64,000 bases of DNA from Lachnospiraceae bacterium AD3010 (lineage in GTDB: Bacteria > Bacillota > Clostridia > Lachnospirales > Lachnospiraceae): contig JHWU01000008.1 in the NCBI GenBank assembly GCA_000622025.1, positions 124,001-188,000 of the forward strand, given 5' to 3'. Within the stretch, counting starts at the first letter, position 1. The number at the start of each line of letters is the position of its first letter. The notes under the pieces were generated by a model, which saw only the letters and a program-made list of their open reading frames with translations, had not been told where the DNA came from and made no database searches. The translations under genes and the position numbers were made by a program. Shown in pieces: positions 63,771 to 64,000 of this stretch.

Positions 63771-64000
63771 CAGTCCTGATCCCTGAAGCCGAAGGCGCGG
63801 ATGCCCTTTTCGTCACTTCTCCAGTCCTTCTTTACCTTGACCCATAGACGAAGCATAACCTTCTTATCGAGAAGCTTTTCCGCTTCCTTCCTGGCCCCAA
63901 TTCCAATCTTTTTAAGCATCTGCCCCTCTTTCCCGATGATCATGCCCTTATGGCTCTTTTTCTCGCAGAAGATATTGGCATCTATGACCCAGCGGTCCTT
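63770..64000 (-). CDS. era: GTPase Era, C-terminal KH domain only (5' end outside window)
   Basis: The last 76 codons of era. The frame contains FCEKKSHKGMIIGKEGQMLK then KIGIGARKEAEKLLDKKVML, followed by LWVKVKKDWR, which is the KH domain that binds the 3' end of 16S rRNA. The GTPase domain lies beyond the window edge. The stop TGA at 63770-63772 overlaps the recO ATG by one base. Confidence 0.95.
   Translation of the reverse strand, partial: KDRWVIDANIFCEKKSHKGMIIGKEGQMLKKIGIGARKEAEKLLDKKVMLRLWVKVKKDWRSDEKGIRAFGFRDQD

Overview
The window looks like the chromosome of an anaerobic Firmicute of the Lachnospiraceae (Butyrivibrio/Pseudobutyrivibrio-like rumen or gut clostridia). This is inferred from gene content and order: mutS-mutL-miaA-aluminum-resistance-type PLP enzyme-radC, then mre genes with PBP2 and rodA, an HlyD-like protein-yggS-sepF block, dimeric-type glyS, Era-RecO, chemoreceptors, HD-GYP proteins and double-glycine leader peptides. 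G+C is moderate, and promoters and ribosome sites are typical sigma-A and AGGAGG. No rRNA, tRNA, CRISPR array, conjugation or phage structural genes were seen.

Layout. 1-33.4 kb is mostly core genome, largely on the + strand. It holds a truncated tmcAL, a chemoreceptor, mismatch repair (mutS, mutL), tRNA modification (miaA), a PLP enzyme, radC, the elongasome operon (mreB-like, mreC, mreD, PBP2, rodA, mgsA, D,D-carboxypeptidase), division and PLP homeostasis (HlyD-like, yggS, sepF), aroB, lspA, rluD, a cytidylate-kinase-like gene, an AI-2E-type permease, a membrane metallopeptidase, a tyrosine recombinase, and an HD-GYP protein followed 1 bp later by a histidine kinase lacking its phosphoacceptor histidine.

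33.4-48.9 kb is an accessory island rich in fragments and repeats. It contains two near-identical AAA-ATPase/PD-(D/E)XK genes with shared flanking hairpins, a 2102-residue secreted mosaic surface protein, two double-glycine leader peptides (one with only seven residues after GG, next to an 11-copy TCTG microsatellite), a TetR regulator, a broken HigBA-like pair, truncated Rpn-type nuclease and surface-protein pieces, and a dense array of inverted and direct repeats.

48.9-58 kb mixes an orphan 463-residue protein, a radical SAM enzyme, a small secreted protein, an acyltransferase, a second chemoreceptor, an intact IS66-family element with a perfect 8-bp target duplication, and a LexA-box-controlled LysM membrane protein resembling the SOS division inhibitor YneA. 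58-64 kb returns to core genes on the - strand: alaS, glyS, a membrane-anchored protein, recO and the end of era.

Non-coding structure is prominent. A dispersed short palindrome (core ATCCTTCGCTTCGCTCAGGAT) occurs in many gaps with compensatory stem changes, and it supplies the 3' end of radC. Two copies of a MITE-like element (257 and 206 bp) sit upstream of membrane-protein genes. Two further long inverted repeats (about 220 and 233 bp) fill otherwise empty gaps.
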